Numbered from the stretch's first letter, positions 9,093 through 17,344 are shown. The stretch: DNA of 64,000 nucleotides from Afifella sp. IM 167 (GCF_020144925.1 NZ_NSLC01000013.1:1-64000), one strand, 5' to 3'. Notes: generated from the letters alone by a model not told the origin. A program made the numbers and translations.

Positions 9093-9965
9093 TTAGTAGG
9101 CCGCCGCCACCGGCGCTCCGTAGGCCGGCTCTCCGTAGGAGGGCATGGCCGGCATGGAGGGGCCGCCGAAGGTGTAGCGCATGCCCAGCTTGATATCGTG
9201 CGAGTAGAGATCCTCGAACTCGGCCGGGTTGTAGATCGTGCTGTTGCCGTTGAAGTCGACGATGTCGCCCGAGCTCGCATCGCCGAGGCTGACATAGGAG
9301 TAGCCGAGGTCGATGGCGAGATTCTGCGTCATCTGGTAGGCGACGCCCGCATGCAGCGCCCAGGCGAGGTTCCACTCGCTGTGCTCGCCGCCATAGCCGC
9401 CGCCGCCCGTGCGGTCGTTGATGTCGGTGATGCCGTGGATGGTGTTGCGCGATGCGCCGATACCCGCGCCGACATAGGGCGAGATGCCGTTCCAGGTGCC
9501 GAGGTCGAAATAGGCGTTGGCGAGGAACAGCCACTCCGACTTCATCGCCGTGTACTGGTTCGTGCCATTGTCGGTGTCGGTCGGCAGGTAGCCGTTGCCG
9601 TTGGTGTCGTAGCGGTCGAAGGCGTGGAAGCTCGTCTTGCCGCGATACTGGCCGGTCAGGTCGACGCGCGCCCAGGAATTGAACTGGTAGCCGACGCCGA
9701 CATTGACGAGGCCGCCGCTGTCGAAGCTCGGATCGTTCACGTACTCCCAGGAAGCCGCCGAATCGAGCACCGCATTGTGCAGGTCGTCGACGCCCTGGTT
9801 GGTGATGCCGATGTCGCCGCGCAGATACCAGCCGCCGAAGGAAGGCGGAACCGGCAGGGGCTCCGGCTGCACGATCGGGGGAAGAAGGTCGGCGGCGTAG
9901 GCTGCCGGCGCCGCGGTCAAGGCCGTGACGCTGGCAGCGAGCGCCATGATGGCACGGTTCAGCAT
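9093..9965 (-). CDS. Omp25/Omp31-like outer-membrane beta-barrel protein
   Basis: 290 aa with signal peptide (MLNRAIMALAASVTALTAAP, cleaved near AYA-ADL). The mature part opens with a short proline-rich linker and FGGWYLRGDIG, a common first strand of rhizobial small porin-like barrels, followed by repeated amphipathic strands such as LVNVGVGYQFNSWARVDLTG and ISPYVGAGIGASR, and a terminal strand DIKLGMRYTFGG. An unusual C-terminal tail (about 25 residues, MPAMPSYGEPAYG) extends past the last strand. The start at 9965 was preferred because of a good ATGAGGACGACC ribosome-binding region; an in-frame ATG at 9977 is possible. A CtrA-type site lies about 76 bases upstream. Role is structural or permeability-related. 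Confidence 0.85.
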   Translation of the reverse strand: MLNRAIMALAASVTALTAAPAAYAADLLPPIVQPEPLPVPPSFGGWYLRGDIGITNQGVDDLHNAVLDSAASWEYVNDPSFDSGGLVNVGVGYQFNSWARVDLTGQYRGKTSFHAFDRYDTNGNGYLPTDTDNGTNQYTAMKSEWLFLANAYFDLGTWNGISPYVGAGIGASRNTIHGITDINDRTGGGGYGGEHSEWNLAWALHAGVAYQMTQNLAIDLGYSYVSLGDASSGDIVDFNGNSTIYNPAEFEDLYSHDIKLGMRYTFGGPSMPAMPSYGEPAYGAPVAAAY

Positions 9966-10040
9966 GGTCGTCCTCATCTCGTTTGCGGCACGCGGAAAGC
10001 GGGGAAGCCGTTCAACGCTGAAAGAACTACAGACCATTGT

Positions 10041-10055
10041 TTAAGAAGGACTTAA
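10041..10055. promoter_or_regulatory. CtrA-type binding site TTAA-N7-TTAA
   Basis: TTAA at 10041-10044 and TTAA at 10052-10055 with a 7-base spacer is a full match to the consensus of the alphaproteobacterial cell-cycle regulator CtrA. It stands about 76 bases before the outer-membrane protein start, a normal promoter position. The 359 bases from 9966 to 10324 otherwise hold only this gene's promoter region, further TTAA-rich sequence at 10060-10090, and the upstream region of the plus-strand operon; I saw no iron-box match there. Confidence 0.6.
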
Positions 10056-10324
10056 CCATGCGGGTTAACCACGTCCGTTAGTCTTAACAAACGCCTAATC
10101 CCGCCGGGCTGCCGCTCCGGCCCGGCTCGGCGGGCGCGTCCGCGCCGCCCCCTCTTTTCTCCCGCGAACGGCGCGAAAGCCCAGCGCGCGCAGCTCCTTA
10201 GAACGGCTCCAGAACATAGTGTTTGACCTGCCCTGGGCGTTCTGCTTGGCTCCGCGCCGCTACAGCAACAGCTGCAGCTTTCCTTTGATGTCAGGGCCTT
10301 GAACCCTTTCGATTGGAGGACTTC

Positions 10325-10468
10325 ATGTCTGTAGAGTATCCCGCCGTGGCCGCCGCGCCGCGGTTACTTTTGTCTCTCGCCGCGCCTCATGCTGCGGCGC
10401 CTCATCTCCCGACCGGCCGGAATGCGGGCGTTATCGGCTCCCGCCGTGGCAGATGGTGCAGGCCATGA
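10325..10468 (+). CDS. Possible 47-codon leader ORF of the cysteine-rich/imelysin operon
   Basis: An ATG at 10325 sits 5 bases behind GGAGG (TTGGAGGACTTCATG), the best ribosome-binding site in the region. The frame runs 47 codons to a TGA at 10466-10468. That stop overlaps an ATG of the next gene as ATGA (10465-10468), the classic arrangement for translational coupling. The predicted peptide is Ala/Pro/Arg-rich with no clear domain or membrane helix. It may be a coupling leader rather than a functional protein. Alternatively, a frameshift has split a longer N-terminus from the cysteine-rich protein. Confidence 0.45.
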   Translation: MSVEYPAVAAAPRLLLSLAAPHAAAPHLPTGRNAGVIGSRRGRWCRP

Positions 10469-10962
10469 ACGCCTGTCCCTTCGCCGGATATTGCGGCTAT
10501 CTCGATCGGCCGGCCGAACAGCTGGTGGTCAACGGCTTTCGCCTCTGGGTCGCCGGCTATCAGACCGGCGAGATCGAACACTGGAGCGAGGCCTGGAACC
10601 TCTTCGCCCAGCGTGTCGGCGATTCACGGGCCCGCACCTCCGTCACCCAGCTTGCCTACTGGGTGCGCTCCATCTTCCTGTGGCGCAGCGATCCCATCCG
10701 CTGCTTCGCTTCGGGCTGTCCGCATATCTGCCGCGACGAGTGCCTGGCCGTTTCCATGATCTCGGCGTGCCAGAACCAGGACAGCACCTGCCTCGAATTC
10801 TGCCTCGGCCGTTTCTGCGGATTCGCCGATCGCAGCGAACCTCTGGAGGCGGCGCTCAGCTTCGCCTCCGTCCTGGATTCGCAGGGCCAGCGGCTGATGC
10901 CGGTGCCCTGCGAAGTCGTGCGGGGATTGGTGGAGACGCCCCTGCCCCGCACATATCATTAG
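10453..10962 (+). CDS. Cysteine-rich protein of unknown family heading the imelysin operon
   Basis: 169 aa from ATG 10453, or 165 aa from ATG 10465, which is coupled to the stop of the preceding small ORF. I do not recognise the family. It has 11 cysteines; two are near the N-terminus (NACPFAGYC) and eight cluster in about 40 residues with spacings x4, x3, x3, x8, x6, x3, x4. The repeated Cx3C spacing suits cysteines on one face of helices, as in metal- or cluster-binding helical proteins. No signal peptide or membrane helix is evident. It ends 48 bases before the first imelysin gene on the same strand, so it probably belongs to that operon. A metal-binding or thiol-redox role is inferred only from the cysteines and neighbours. 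Confidence 0.75.
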   Translation: MVQAMNACPFAGYCGYLDRPAEQLVVNGFRLWVAGYQTGEIEHWSEAWNLFAQRVGDSRARTSVTQLAYWVRSIFLWRSDPIRCFASGCPHICRDECLAVSMISACQNQDSTCLEFCLGRFCGFADRSEPLEAALSFASVLDSQGQRLMPVPCEVVRGLVETPLPRTYH

Positions 10963-11010
10963 GTCATCCATGGCCCTCTCACTGACCCTTGAACTCAGAC
11001 GGAGATCGAC

Positions 11011-12282
11011 ATGATCGGAAGAATACTGGTCGCAAGCGGCCTGACACTGGCATCGGCAGCGGGGTTTGCCCGTGCCGATACGCCTGACGCCACGGCCGTC
11101 CTCGCGACCTACGCCGATATCGCGGCGGCCGGCTATGCCGATTCCCTCGCCACCGCGAAGGAGCTCGACACGGCGATCGACAAGCTCATCGACGCGCCGA
11201 GCGAGGCGAGCCTGAAGGCCGCGAGGCAGGCCTGGCTTGCCGCCCGCGTGCCCTACCAGCAGACCGAGGTCTACCGCTTCGGCAACCCCATCGTGGACGA
11301 ATGGGAAGGCCGGGTGAACGCCTGGCCGCTCGACGAGGGCCTGATCGACTACGTCGCCGGCGGCTACGGCTCCGAATCGGACGAGAACGCCTTCTACACC
11401 GCCGACATCATCGCCAACCCGCAGACCTCCGTCGGCGGCGTGGCCATCGATGCGGAGAAGATCACGCCCGAGCTGATCTCCACGACGCTGCACGAGGTCG
11501 GCGGGGTCGAGGCTAATGTCGCCTCCGGCTACCACGCCATCGAGTTCCTCCTCTGGGGCCAGGATCTCAACGGCACCGATGCAGGCGCCGGCGAGCGGCC
11601 CTGGACGGACTTCTCCACCGAGAACTGCACGGGCGGCAATTGCGAGCGGCGCGCCGAGTATCTGAAGGCCGCTTCCGAGCTCCTCGTCTCCGATCTGCAG
11701 GAAATGGCGGAGAACTGGCAGGAGGGTGGAGAGGCCCGCACGGGCCTTCTGGAAGGCGACCCCAAGGAAGGGCTCGTCGCCATCTTCACCGGCATGGGCT
11801 CGCTTTCCTATGGCGAGCTCGCCGGCGAGCGCATGAAGCTCGGCCTCATCCTCCACGATCCGGAGGAAGAGCACGACTGCTTCTCCGACAACACGCACAA
11901 CTCGCACTACTACGACGCCAAGGGCGTGCGGAACGTCTACCTCGGACGCTATGAGGGTCCGGACGGCAAGGTCGTCGAGGGCCCGAGCCCGGCCGACCTC
12001 GTCAAGGCCGCCGCGCCCGAGGTCCATGAGGAGCTGGTCAAGCGCCTCGACGAGACCATGGCCGCGATGCAGAGGATGAAGGATCGCGCCGAGGGCGGCG
12101 AGGCCTACGACCAGATGATCGGCGAGGGCAACGACGAGGGCAATGCCGTCGTCCAGGCCGCCATCGACGGTCTGGTGGCGCAGACGCAGTCGATCGAGCG
12201 GGCCATCGCCGCGCTCGATCTCGGCAGCATCTCGCTGGAAGGCTCCGACAGCCTCGACAATCCGGACGCGGTCTTTCAGTAA
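11011..12282 (+). CDS. Imelysin-family periplasmic protein (IrpA-like)
   Basis: 423 aa with a signal peptide (first ~22 residues, cleaved after ARA). It carries the family motif GxHxxE as GYHAIE at residues 173-178, followed by LLWGQDLNGTD, and a large duplicated helical body typical of imelysin/IrpA proteins (PF09375). Such proteins are iron-regulated and were linked to iron uptake and, in Pseudomonas, to insulin-cleaving activity; a role in binding iron or an iron complex is the common view. A weak hairpin (12300-12322) separates it from the di-heme gene. No Fur, Irr or RirA site was found upstream, so iron regulation is inferred from the family. Confidence 0.92.
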   Translation: MIGRILVASGLTLASAAGFARADTPDATAVLATYADIAAAGYADSLATAKELDTAIDKLIDAPSEASLKAARQAWLAARVPYQQTEVYRFGNPIVDEWEGRVNAWPLDEGLIDYVAGGYGSESDENAFYTADIIANPQTSVGGVAIDAEKITPELISTTLHEVGGVEANVASGYHAIEFLLWGQDLNGTDAGAGERPWTDFSTENCTGGNCERRAEYLKAASELLVSDLQEMAENWQEGGEARTGLLEGDPKEGLVAIFTGMGSLSYGELAGERMKLGLILHDPEEEHDCFSDNTHNSHYYDAKGVRNVYLGRYEGPDGKVVEGPSPADLVKAAAPEVHEELVKRLDETMAAMQRMKDRAEGGEAYDQMIGEGNDEGNAVVQAAIDGLVAQTQSIERAIAALDLGSISLEGSDSLDNPDAVFQ

Positions 12283-12299
12283 GAACAGGTCCATGAAAG

Positions 12300-12322
12300 C
12301 CGGGCGGCGCCTTGCCGCCCGG
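12300..12322 (+). other. Intra-operon hairpin
   Basis: 9-bp stem (CCGGGCGGC with GCCGCCCGG, 5-base loop) between the first imelysin gene and the di-heme oxidoreductase gene. Only TCATCATTT follows, so termination would be partial. It may stabilise the upstream message or lower downstream expression. Confidence 0.45.
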
Positions 12323-12339
12323 TCATCATTTCAGGTGCA

Positions 12340-13860
12340 ATGAAACTTCTTCCCTTCTTTCGCGGGGCCATCCTCGCCGCCTCGGCCCTCGCCTCCGGCC
12401 TCGCCCTCGCTGCGGATGCAGGGCCGCCGGAACGGCCCGATCTCGACGCCGCCTTCCTCAAGCGGGCGCGCGCCGTCGTTGAGCCGACCGACGATTTCTC
12501 CAAGCCGGAGCGTTTTGAGAAACTGCCCGGCGGCGCGACCTCCGTGGAGCGCTTCGACCGGGACGCCTTCTCCCAGCCGGCCGCGAACCTTTCCTTCGAG
12601 GGCCGCTCCCGTTTTTCCATCGGCAACGGCGTCTTCAGGAAGCTCTGGGTGGCGGCCCCTTCCTCCACCAGGTCTTCCGACGGGCTCGGGCCGCTCTACA
12701 ACGCCCGCGGCTGCCAGCGCTGCCATCTGAAGGACGGGCGCGGCCATCCGCCGGGCCCGGACGACAACGACGCCGTCTCCTTCCTGATCGGCCTGTCGGT
12801 GCCGGCGCTGGAAGGCACGGCCGAAGAGCCGCAGACCTCCTCCGAGCAGGTGATCCCCGAGCCGACCTACGGCGCCCAGCTGCAGGATTTCGCCGTCGGC
12901 GGCGTCGCCCGCGAGGGGCGCATCCGCATCGATTACGAAGAGATCGAGGTGCCGCTCTCGGGGGGCGAGACCGCCACGCTCCGCAAGCCGACCTACACGA
13001 TCGAGGACCTTGCCTACGGGCCGCTCCACCCCGACACGATGATCTCGCCGCGCATCGCCCCGCAGATGATCGGTCTCGGCCTCATCGAGGCGATCCACGA
13101 CAACGACATCATGGCCAAGGCCGACCCGGACGATGCCGATGGCGACGGCATCTCCGGCAAGGCCAACCGCCATATCGACCTTGCGACCGGCAAGGCCGCG
13201 ATCGGTCGGTTCGGCTGGAAGGCGATCCAGCCGACCATCCTGCAGCAGAGCTCCTTCGCCTTTGCAACCGATATGGGCCTCGATACCTCGGTCGTGCCGG
13301 AGCCGCGCGGCGACTGCACGGAAAATCAGGAAGCCTGCCTCGCCGCCCCGATCGGCGCCGGGGAAGGCGAGCACGAAGTGCCCGACGACCTCCTGGCGCT
13401 TGTCGATTTCTACGCCCGCCATCTCGCCGTGCCGGCACGCAGGGATGTGGACGACAAGGAAGTGCTGCGTGGCAAGGAGGTCTTCTATGCCCTCGGCTGC
13501 ACCTCCTGCCACACGCCGAAATACGTCACGATGGACACCGAGGCGGTTCCGCCGGCGCTTCGCCGCCAGCTCATCTGGCCCTATACGGACGTTCTCCTCC
13601 ACGACATGGGCGAAGGCCTTGCCGATCATCGCCCGCAGGGCCTTGCCGATGGGCGCGAATGGCGCACCGCACCGCTCTGGGGGATCGGCCTGACGAAACA
13701 GGTCAGCGACCACACCCTCTATCTGCATGACGGGCGCGCCCGCAGCATCCTGGAGGCGATCCTCTGGCATGGGGGCGAGGCAGAGGCCGCGCGCGACGCC
13801 GTCACCGACCTGCCGCCGGAAGACCGCGCCGCCCTCATTCGTTTCGTGGAGTCGCTTTGA
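12340..13860 (+). CDS. Di-heme oxidoreductase, DUF1111 (predicted thiol oxidoreductase)
   Basis: 506 aa, exported (signal peptide about residues 1-25). Two c-type heme sites are visible: CQRCH at 125-129 and CTSCH at 387-391. The family (COG3488/PF06537) is related to bacterial di-heme peroxidases and is annotated as a predicted thiol oxidoreductase; its substrate is not established. It lies between two imelysin-family genes and its TGA overlaps the next ATG (TGATG), so the three are translated together. A likely role is electron transfer or redox change of iron during uptake, or oxidation of thiols of partner proteins (inference). Confidence 0.93.
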   Translation: MKLLPFFRGAILAASALASGLALAADAGPPERPDLDAAFLKRARAVVEPTDDFSKPERFEKLPGGATSVERFDRDAFSQPAANLSFEGRSRFSIGNGVFRKLWVAAPSSTRSSDGLGPLYNARGCQRCHLKDGRGHPPGPDDNDAVSFLIGLSVPALEGTAEEPQTSSEQVIPEPTYGAQLQDFAVGGVAREGRIRIDYEEIEVPLSGGETATLRKPTYTIEDLAYGPLHPDTMISPRIAPQMIGLGLIEAIHDNDIMAKADPDDADGDGISGKANRHIDLATGKAAIGRFGWKAIQPTILQQSSFAFATDMGLDTSVVPEPRGDCTENQEACLAAPIGAGEGEHEVPDDLLALVDFYARHLAVPARRDVDDKEVLRGKEVFYALGCTSCHTPKYVTMDTEAVPPALRRQLIWPYTDVLLHDMGEGLADHRPQGLADGREWRTAPLWGIGLTKQVSDHTLYLHDGRARSILEAILWHGGEAEAARDAVTDLPPEDRAALIRFVESL

Positions 13861-14951
13861 TGCGTCGCCTTATCCTCCCCCTCCTCATCGCGGCCGGCGC
13901 GGCATTCGCCTCTGCGCCGGCTCTGGCGCAGGCGATCGACGAGAGCGCCGTCGCCGCCGCGGACCGGCGGGTGCTGGACGACTACATCCGCCCGCAGATC
14001 GCGGAGCTCCGCCAGGAGACGCTGGCGCTGGCGAACGCGCTCGACGGGCTTTGCGAGGAGCCGTCCGGAGCGAGCCTTGAAGGCGCCCGCGGCGCCTTCG
14101 GCGAGGTCGTGCGTGGCTGGGCGCGCCTGCGCTTTCTGCGCCTTGCGCCCTTTGTGGAAGATCACCGGCTGGAGCGCTTTCATTTCTGGCCCGACCCGCG
14201 CGGCATCGGCCTGCGCCAGGTACAGGGGCTTCTGGCCGAAAAGGACGAGACGGCGACCGAAGCGGCTTCTCTCGCCGGCAAGAGCGTCGCGCTGCAGGGC
14301 CTCGGGGCGCTGGAATTCGTCCTCTTCGGCACGGATGCCGAGGCGCTCGCCGCGCCGGGTGCCGACTTCCGCTGCCGCTATGGATCGGCGATCGGCGGCA
14401 ACCTTTCGCGCATTGCCCTTAATCTGCAGGAAGCTTTCGCCGAGGGCGCCCCCTTTCCCGCGATCTTCACCGAACCGGGCCCTCAAAATCCCGCTTACCG
14501 CGACCACGGCGAAGCCGCGGAGGACCTTCTCAACAATGCCGGCGCGACGATCGAGCTCTTGAAGGACAATTCGCTCGGCAGGGCACTCGGCGAAAGCGCC
14601 GAGACGGCCCATCCCAAACGCGCCATCTTCTGGCGCAGCGACCTGACGACCGCCCATGCTTCGAGCCTCGTTGCCGGCATCGGCGACATGCTGGCCGTGG
14701 CCGACTTCAAGCCTGCCCTCGCCGAACAGCAGCGCTGGGTGAGCGATTCCCTCGCCTTCGAGATCGCCAATGTGGAGAGTGCCCTTGCCGGCGCCTCTTC
14801 CCCCTTCACCGAGGCCGTGCGCGACGAGAAGCAACGCGCCGAGCTCATGCGCGCCGCCTTCACCCTGCGCAATGTGCGCGACCTCGTCGCCACCGCCCTG
14901 CCGCAGGGCCTCGGCATCCAGCTGGGATTCAATGCGCTCGATGGAGATTGA
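13860..14951 (+). CDS. Second imelysin-like protein lacking the GxHxxE histidine
   Basis: 363 aa with signal peptide (MRRLILPLLIAAGAAFASAP, cleaved near ALA-QAI). It has the imelysin-like helical pattern (YIRPQIAELRQETLALANAL near the start, and LGALEFVLFGTD where the first imelysin has GYHAIEFLLWGQD). Here the Gly-x-His-x-x-Glu motif is reduced to GLGALE, so the His is missing while the Glu stays. The start at 13860 overlaps the stop of the di-heme gene, and its end overlaps the start of the DUF1513 gene by 11 bases. Together with the first imelysin it forms an unequal pair. Confidence 0.88.
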   Translation: MRRLILPLLIAAGAAFASAPALAQAIDESAVAAADRRVLDDYIRPQIAELRQETLALANALDGLCEEPSGASLEGARGAFGEVVRGWARLRFLRLAPFVEDHRLERFHFWPDPRGIGLRQVQGLLAEKDETATEAASLAGKSVALQGLGALEFVLFGTDAEALAAPGADFRCRYGSAIGGNLSRIALNLQEAFAEGAPFPAIFTEPGPQNPAYRDHGEAAEDLLNNAGATIELLKDNSLGRALGESAETAHPKRAIFWRSDLTTAHASSLVAGIGDMLAVADFKPALAEQQRWVSDSLAFEIANVESALAGASSPFTEAVRDEKQRAELMRAAFTLRNVRDLVATALPQGLGIQLGFNALDGD

Positions 14952-16038
14952 TCGCCGCACCTTTCTCTTCGGCACGGCGATCGCGCTGGCGCCGATGCCG
15001 GCCCGTGCGCTCGGCCTTTCCGGCGCGCGCGAGGAGCTCTTTGCCTCCACCTGCCAGCTCCCGGACGGCAGTTACGGCCTTGCCGTCTTCGGCCTTTCCG
15101 GCGGCGTGCGCTTCACCTATCGCCTGCCGGCGCGCGGACACGACGTGGCGCTGTCGCCCGATCGGCGGAGCGCCGTCGTCTTCGCCCGCCGTCCCGGCAC
15201 CTTCGCGGCCGCCTTCGACCTGACCCGGCAGAGCGAGCCGCAGATCTTTTCATCGCCCGAGGGGCGCCATTTCTACGGCCACGGCACCTTCTCGCCGGAC
15301 GGCCGGCTCCTTTATGCGACGGAGAACGATTTCGACGGCGCGAGAGGCATCGTCGGCATCTACGATCCGGCTGCCGGGTACCGGCGCATCGGCGAGTTCT
15401 TCTCCGGCGGCATCGGCCCGCACGAGCTCGTCTTCCTGTCCGCCCGCCGCCTCATCGTCGCCAATGGCGGCGTGGAGACCCATCCGGCGACGGGCCGGCG
15501 CAAGCTCAACCTGTCGCGTCTGGATTCCAATCTCTGCCTCATCGATCCTGCCCACGGCGAGATCCTGGCGACCTTCCGCACGCCGGCGGGAAGCCGCGAC
15601 CTTTCCATCCGCCACATGGGCGTCGACGCCAACGACGACATCTGGATCGGCTGCCAGTCGGAGGGCCCGGCAACGCAGACCCCGCCGCTCGTCGGCCGGC
15701 TCGGAAAAGAGGGGGACGTTGCCCTGTTCTCCGCTCCCGAAGCGGTACAGGCGACAATGCGCAACTACATTGGCGACGTCGCCGTCAGCGCCGACGGCCT
15801 GCGGGTGGCGACATCGGCGCCGCGCGGCAACCGCATCCTCGTCTGGGACCTGTCGGGCAACCTCATCGAGGCGGCGCCGATCCCCGATTCCTGCGGGATC
15901 ACCGCCTCCGGTGCCTCCACCTTCCTCGCCACGCGCGGCGACGGCACCCTCGCGGAGATTGGCGGGCGGAGCGAGGCGCATCCCGGCTTTCGCTGGGACA
16001 ATCACGTCCACACCTTCGAGCCGGCCTCAAAAGTCTGA
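14941..16038 (+). CDS. Tat-exported DUF1513 beta-propeller-like protein
   Basis: 365 aa. The N-terminus has a twin-arginine signal (DRRTFLFGTAIALAP), suggesting export of a folded protein to the periplasm. The body has repeated WD/YVTN-like blades such as GHDVALSPDRRSAVVFARRP, GTFSPDGRLLYATEND and GDVAVSADGLRVATSAPRG, as in DUF1513 proteins that are regularly found with imelysin genes. The ATG at 14941 lies within the end of the preceding gene (11-base overlap), which implies coupled translation. The function is unknown; a periplasmic metal- or redox-partner platform is a guess from context. Confidence 0.9.
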   Translation: MEIDRRTFLFGTAIALAPMPARALGLSGAREELFASTCQLPDGSYGLAVFGLSGGVRFTYRLPARGHDVALSPDRRSAVVFARRPGTFAAAFDLTRQSEPQIFSSPEGRHFYGHGTFSPDGRLLYATENDFDGARGIVGIYDPAAGYRRIGEFFSGGIGPHELVFLSARRLIVANGGVETHPATGRRKLNLSRLDSNLCLIDPAHGEILATFRTPAGSRDLSIRHMGVDANDDIWIGCQSEGPATQTPPLVGRLGKEGDVALFSAPEAVQATMRNYIGDVAVSADGLRVATSAPRGNRILVWDLSGNLIEAAPIPDSCGITASGASTFLATRGDGTLAEIGGRSEAHPGFRWDNHVHTFEPASKV

Positions 16039-16047
16039 GCGGCCGCT

Positions 16048-16066
16048 CCCGTCTGCCTCAGACGGG
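16048..16066. terminator. Convergent terminator hairpin
   Basis: 8-bp stem (CCCGTCTG with CAGACGGG, 3-base loop) between the DUF1513 gene and the converging diguanylate cyclase gene, overlapping the stop codon of the latter. U-runs are absent, so strength is uncertain. Confidence 0.4.
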
Positions 16067-17344
16067 CTGGAAGCTCAGCGGATTGCCGCTGGCACCGCTG
16101 CCCGGATCGCCAGCATGCCGCCGCTTCTTCTCCTCGTAGAGCCTGTGATCGGCCTGCGCGAACAATTCGTCGAAACTGACACCGTCGTCGGGTGCGGTCG
16201 CCGTGCCGATGCTCGCCGTCACCGGCCGGCTGACGCGCTCGACCTGCAGCGCCGCGATGCGCCCGGCGATCCGCTCCGAAAGCGCCCCCGCTTCCCGCCC
16301 GTCGAGACCCGAACAGCAGACCACGAACTCGTCGCCACCGTAGCGGATGAGCCGGTCCTCCTTGCGCAGGACGCTCTGCATCGCCGCCGCCACCTGGCGC
16401 AGCACCTCGTCGCCCGCCGCATGGCCGAAATCGTCGTTGATGCTCTTGAACCGGTCGATGTCGACCACGAGAAGCGAGAAGGGCCGCTGCTGCCGGCCGA
16501 ACAGGCTCGAGCTGCGGTCCTCCTCCAGCGGCAGGCGGCTGCGGTCATACGCGCCTGTGAGCTTGTCACGCCCGACGCTCTGCAGAAGGTCCTCGTACTT
16601 TTCGCGGTAGGTGAGGAGGTCGAAGATGTCGGAAATCCGCTGGGGACGCGGAATGGTGAGCGGAGCGCGCTCCACATAGCGCAGATAACCCCAGACAAGC
16701 ACACCATAGCAGCACGCCGCGACCATCTTGGCGGCCCAGCCGCCGACGAGCACCTCCACCGGGGCCCCGATGACAAGGTGCAACGCGAGCCAGAAGCCGA
16801 CCTGGTCGAAACTGAGGATGACCATGGCGGCGATGCACAGACGAAGCGCCTGGAAGCGCCTGAGCCACGGTCCAAGCCTCTCGTAGAGCAGAATGATGAG
16901 GATGCTGTCGACGTAGAGGAGCAGCGTCCCCCACACCATCAGCCCGCCCATCTCGTCCATGAAGGAGTAGTCGGGCACGCGCCCGGCGGTGATGGAAACG
17001 AAATGGGCGCGCGCCATGAAGACGAGGGCGACGGTGAGGAAATTGCCGATCAGAAGTCCGTAGATCGGCTGCCGCACCGTCTGCGCGTCCTCCCGGATAT
17101 AGAGGAGGAGCAGCATGACGAGTTTGCCCGAGAACAGGATCGTGGATCCCGGGGAGATCGCCGAACCCATGAAGAAGGGGATATAGAGGATCGCCGCGAG
17201 ATAGGTCTCGAGGAAATGCATCACGCCGAGGGCGCAGAAGAAAATGCCAATGCCGAGGCGGTGGCGAAGCCGGAAAAGCCCGGCCATCACGGTGAAGTAG
17301 AGCAGAAGCTCGAGCACGAGCAGCAGCGCGTTCGTCAGTTGCAC
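16058..17344 (-). CDS. Membrane-bound diguanylate cyclase (GGDEF)
   Basis: 428 aa from a GTG at 17344 that has GGGAG seven bases upstream; an upstream in-frame GTG at 17410 would add a hydrophilic, non-conserved extension. The N-terminal ~230 residues are several membrane helices containing SPGSTILFSGKLVMLLLLYI, resembling the VUT/VUPS-type membrane sensor domain. The C-terminal GGDEF domain is complete, with LVVDIDRFKSINDDFGHAAGD and the intact active site RYGGDEF, so it should make cyclic-di-GMP from GTP. No EAL domain and no RxxD inhibitory site before GGDEF are obvious. The signal sensed is unknown. Confidence 0.9.
   Translation of the reverse strand: MQLTNALLLVLELLLYFTVMAGLFRLRHRLGIGIFFCALGVMHFLETYLAAILYIPFFMGSAISPGSTILFSGKLVMLLLLYIREDAQTVRQPIYGLLIGNFLTVALVFMARAHFVSITAGRVPDYSFMDEMGGLMVWGTLLLYVDSILIILLYERLGPWLRRFQALRLCIAAMVILSFDQVGFWLALHLVIGAPVEVLVGGWAAKMVAACCYGVLVWGYLRYVERAPLTIPRPQRISDIFDLLTYREKYEDLLQSVGRDKLTGAYDRSRLPLEEDRSSSLFGRQQRPFSLLVVDIDRFKSINDDFGHAAGDEVLRQVAAAMQSVLRKEDRLIRYGGDEFVVCCSGLDGREAGALSERIAGRIAALQVERVSRPVTASIGTATAPDDGVSFDELFAQADHRLYEEKKRRHAGDPGSGASGNPLSFQPV

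Noticed and set aside
10060-10320. Iron-regulator (Irr/RirA/Fur) box before the imelysin operon
   Set aside because: I looked for the usual palindromes and found no convincing match, so iron control is left as a family-based inference.
10624-12294. Long minus-strand open frame opposite the first imelysin gene
   Set aside because: No ribosome-binding site or family features; it is the antisense of a clear imelysin gene in GC-rich DNA.
12331-13770. Minus-strand open frame opposite the di-heme oxidoreductase
   Set aside because: The two heme motifs and signal peptide show the plus strand is coding; the antisense product has no recognisable features.
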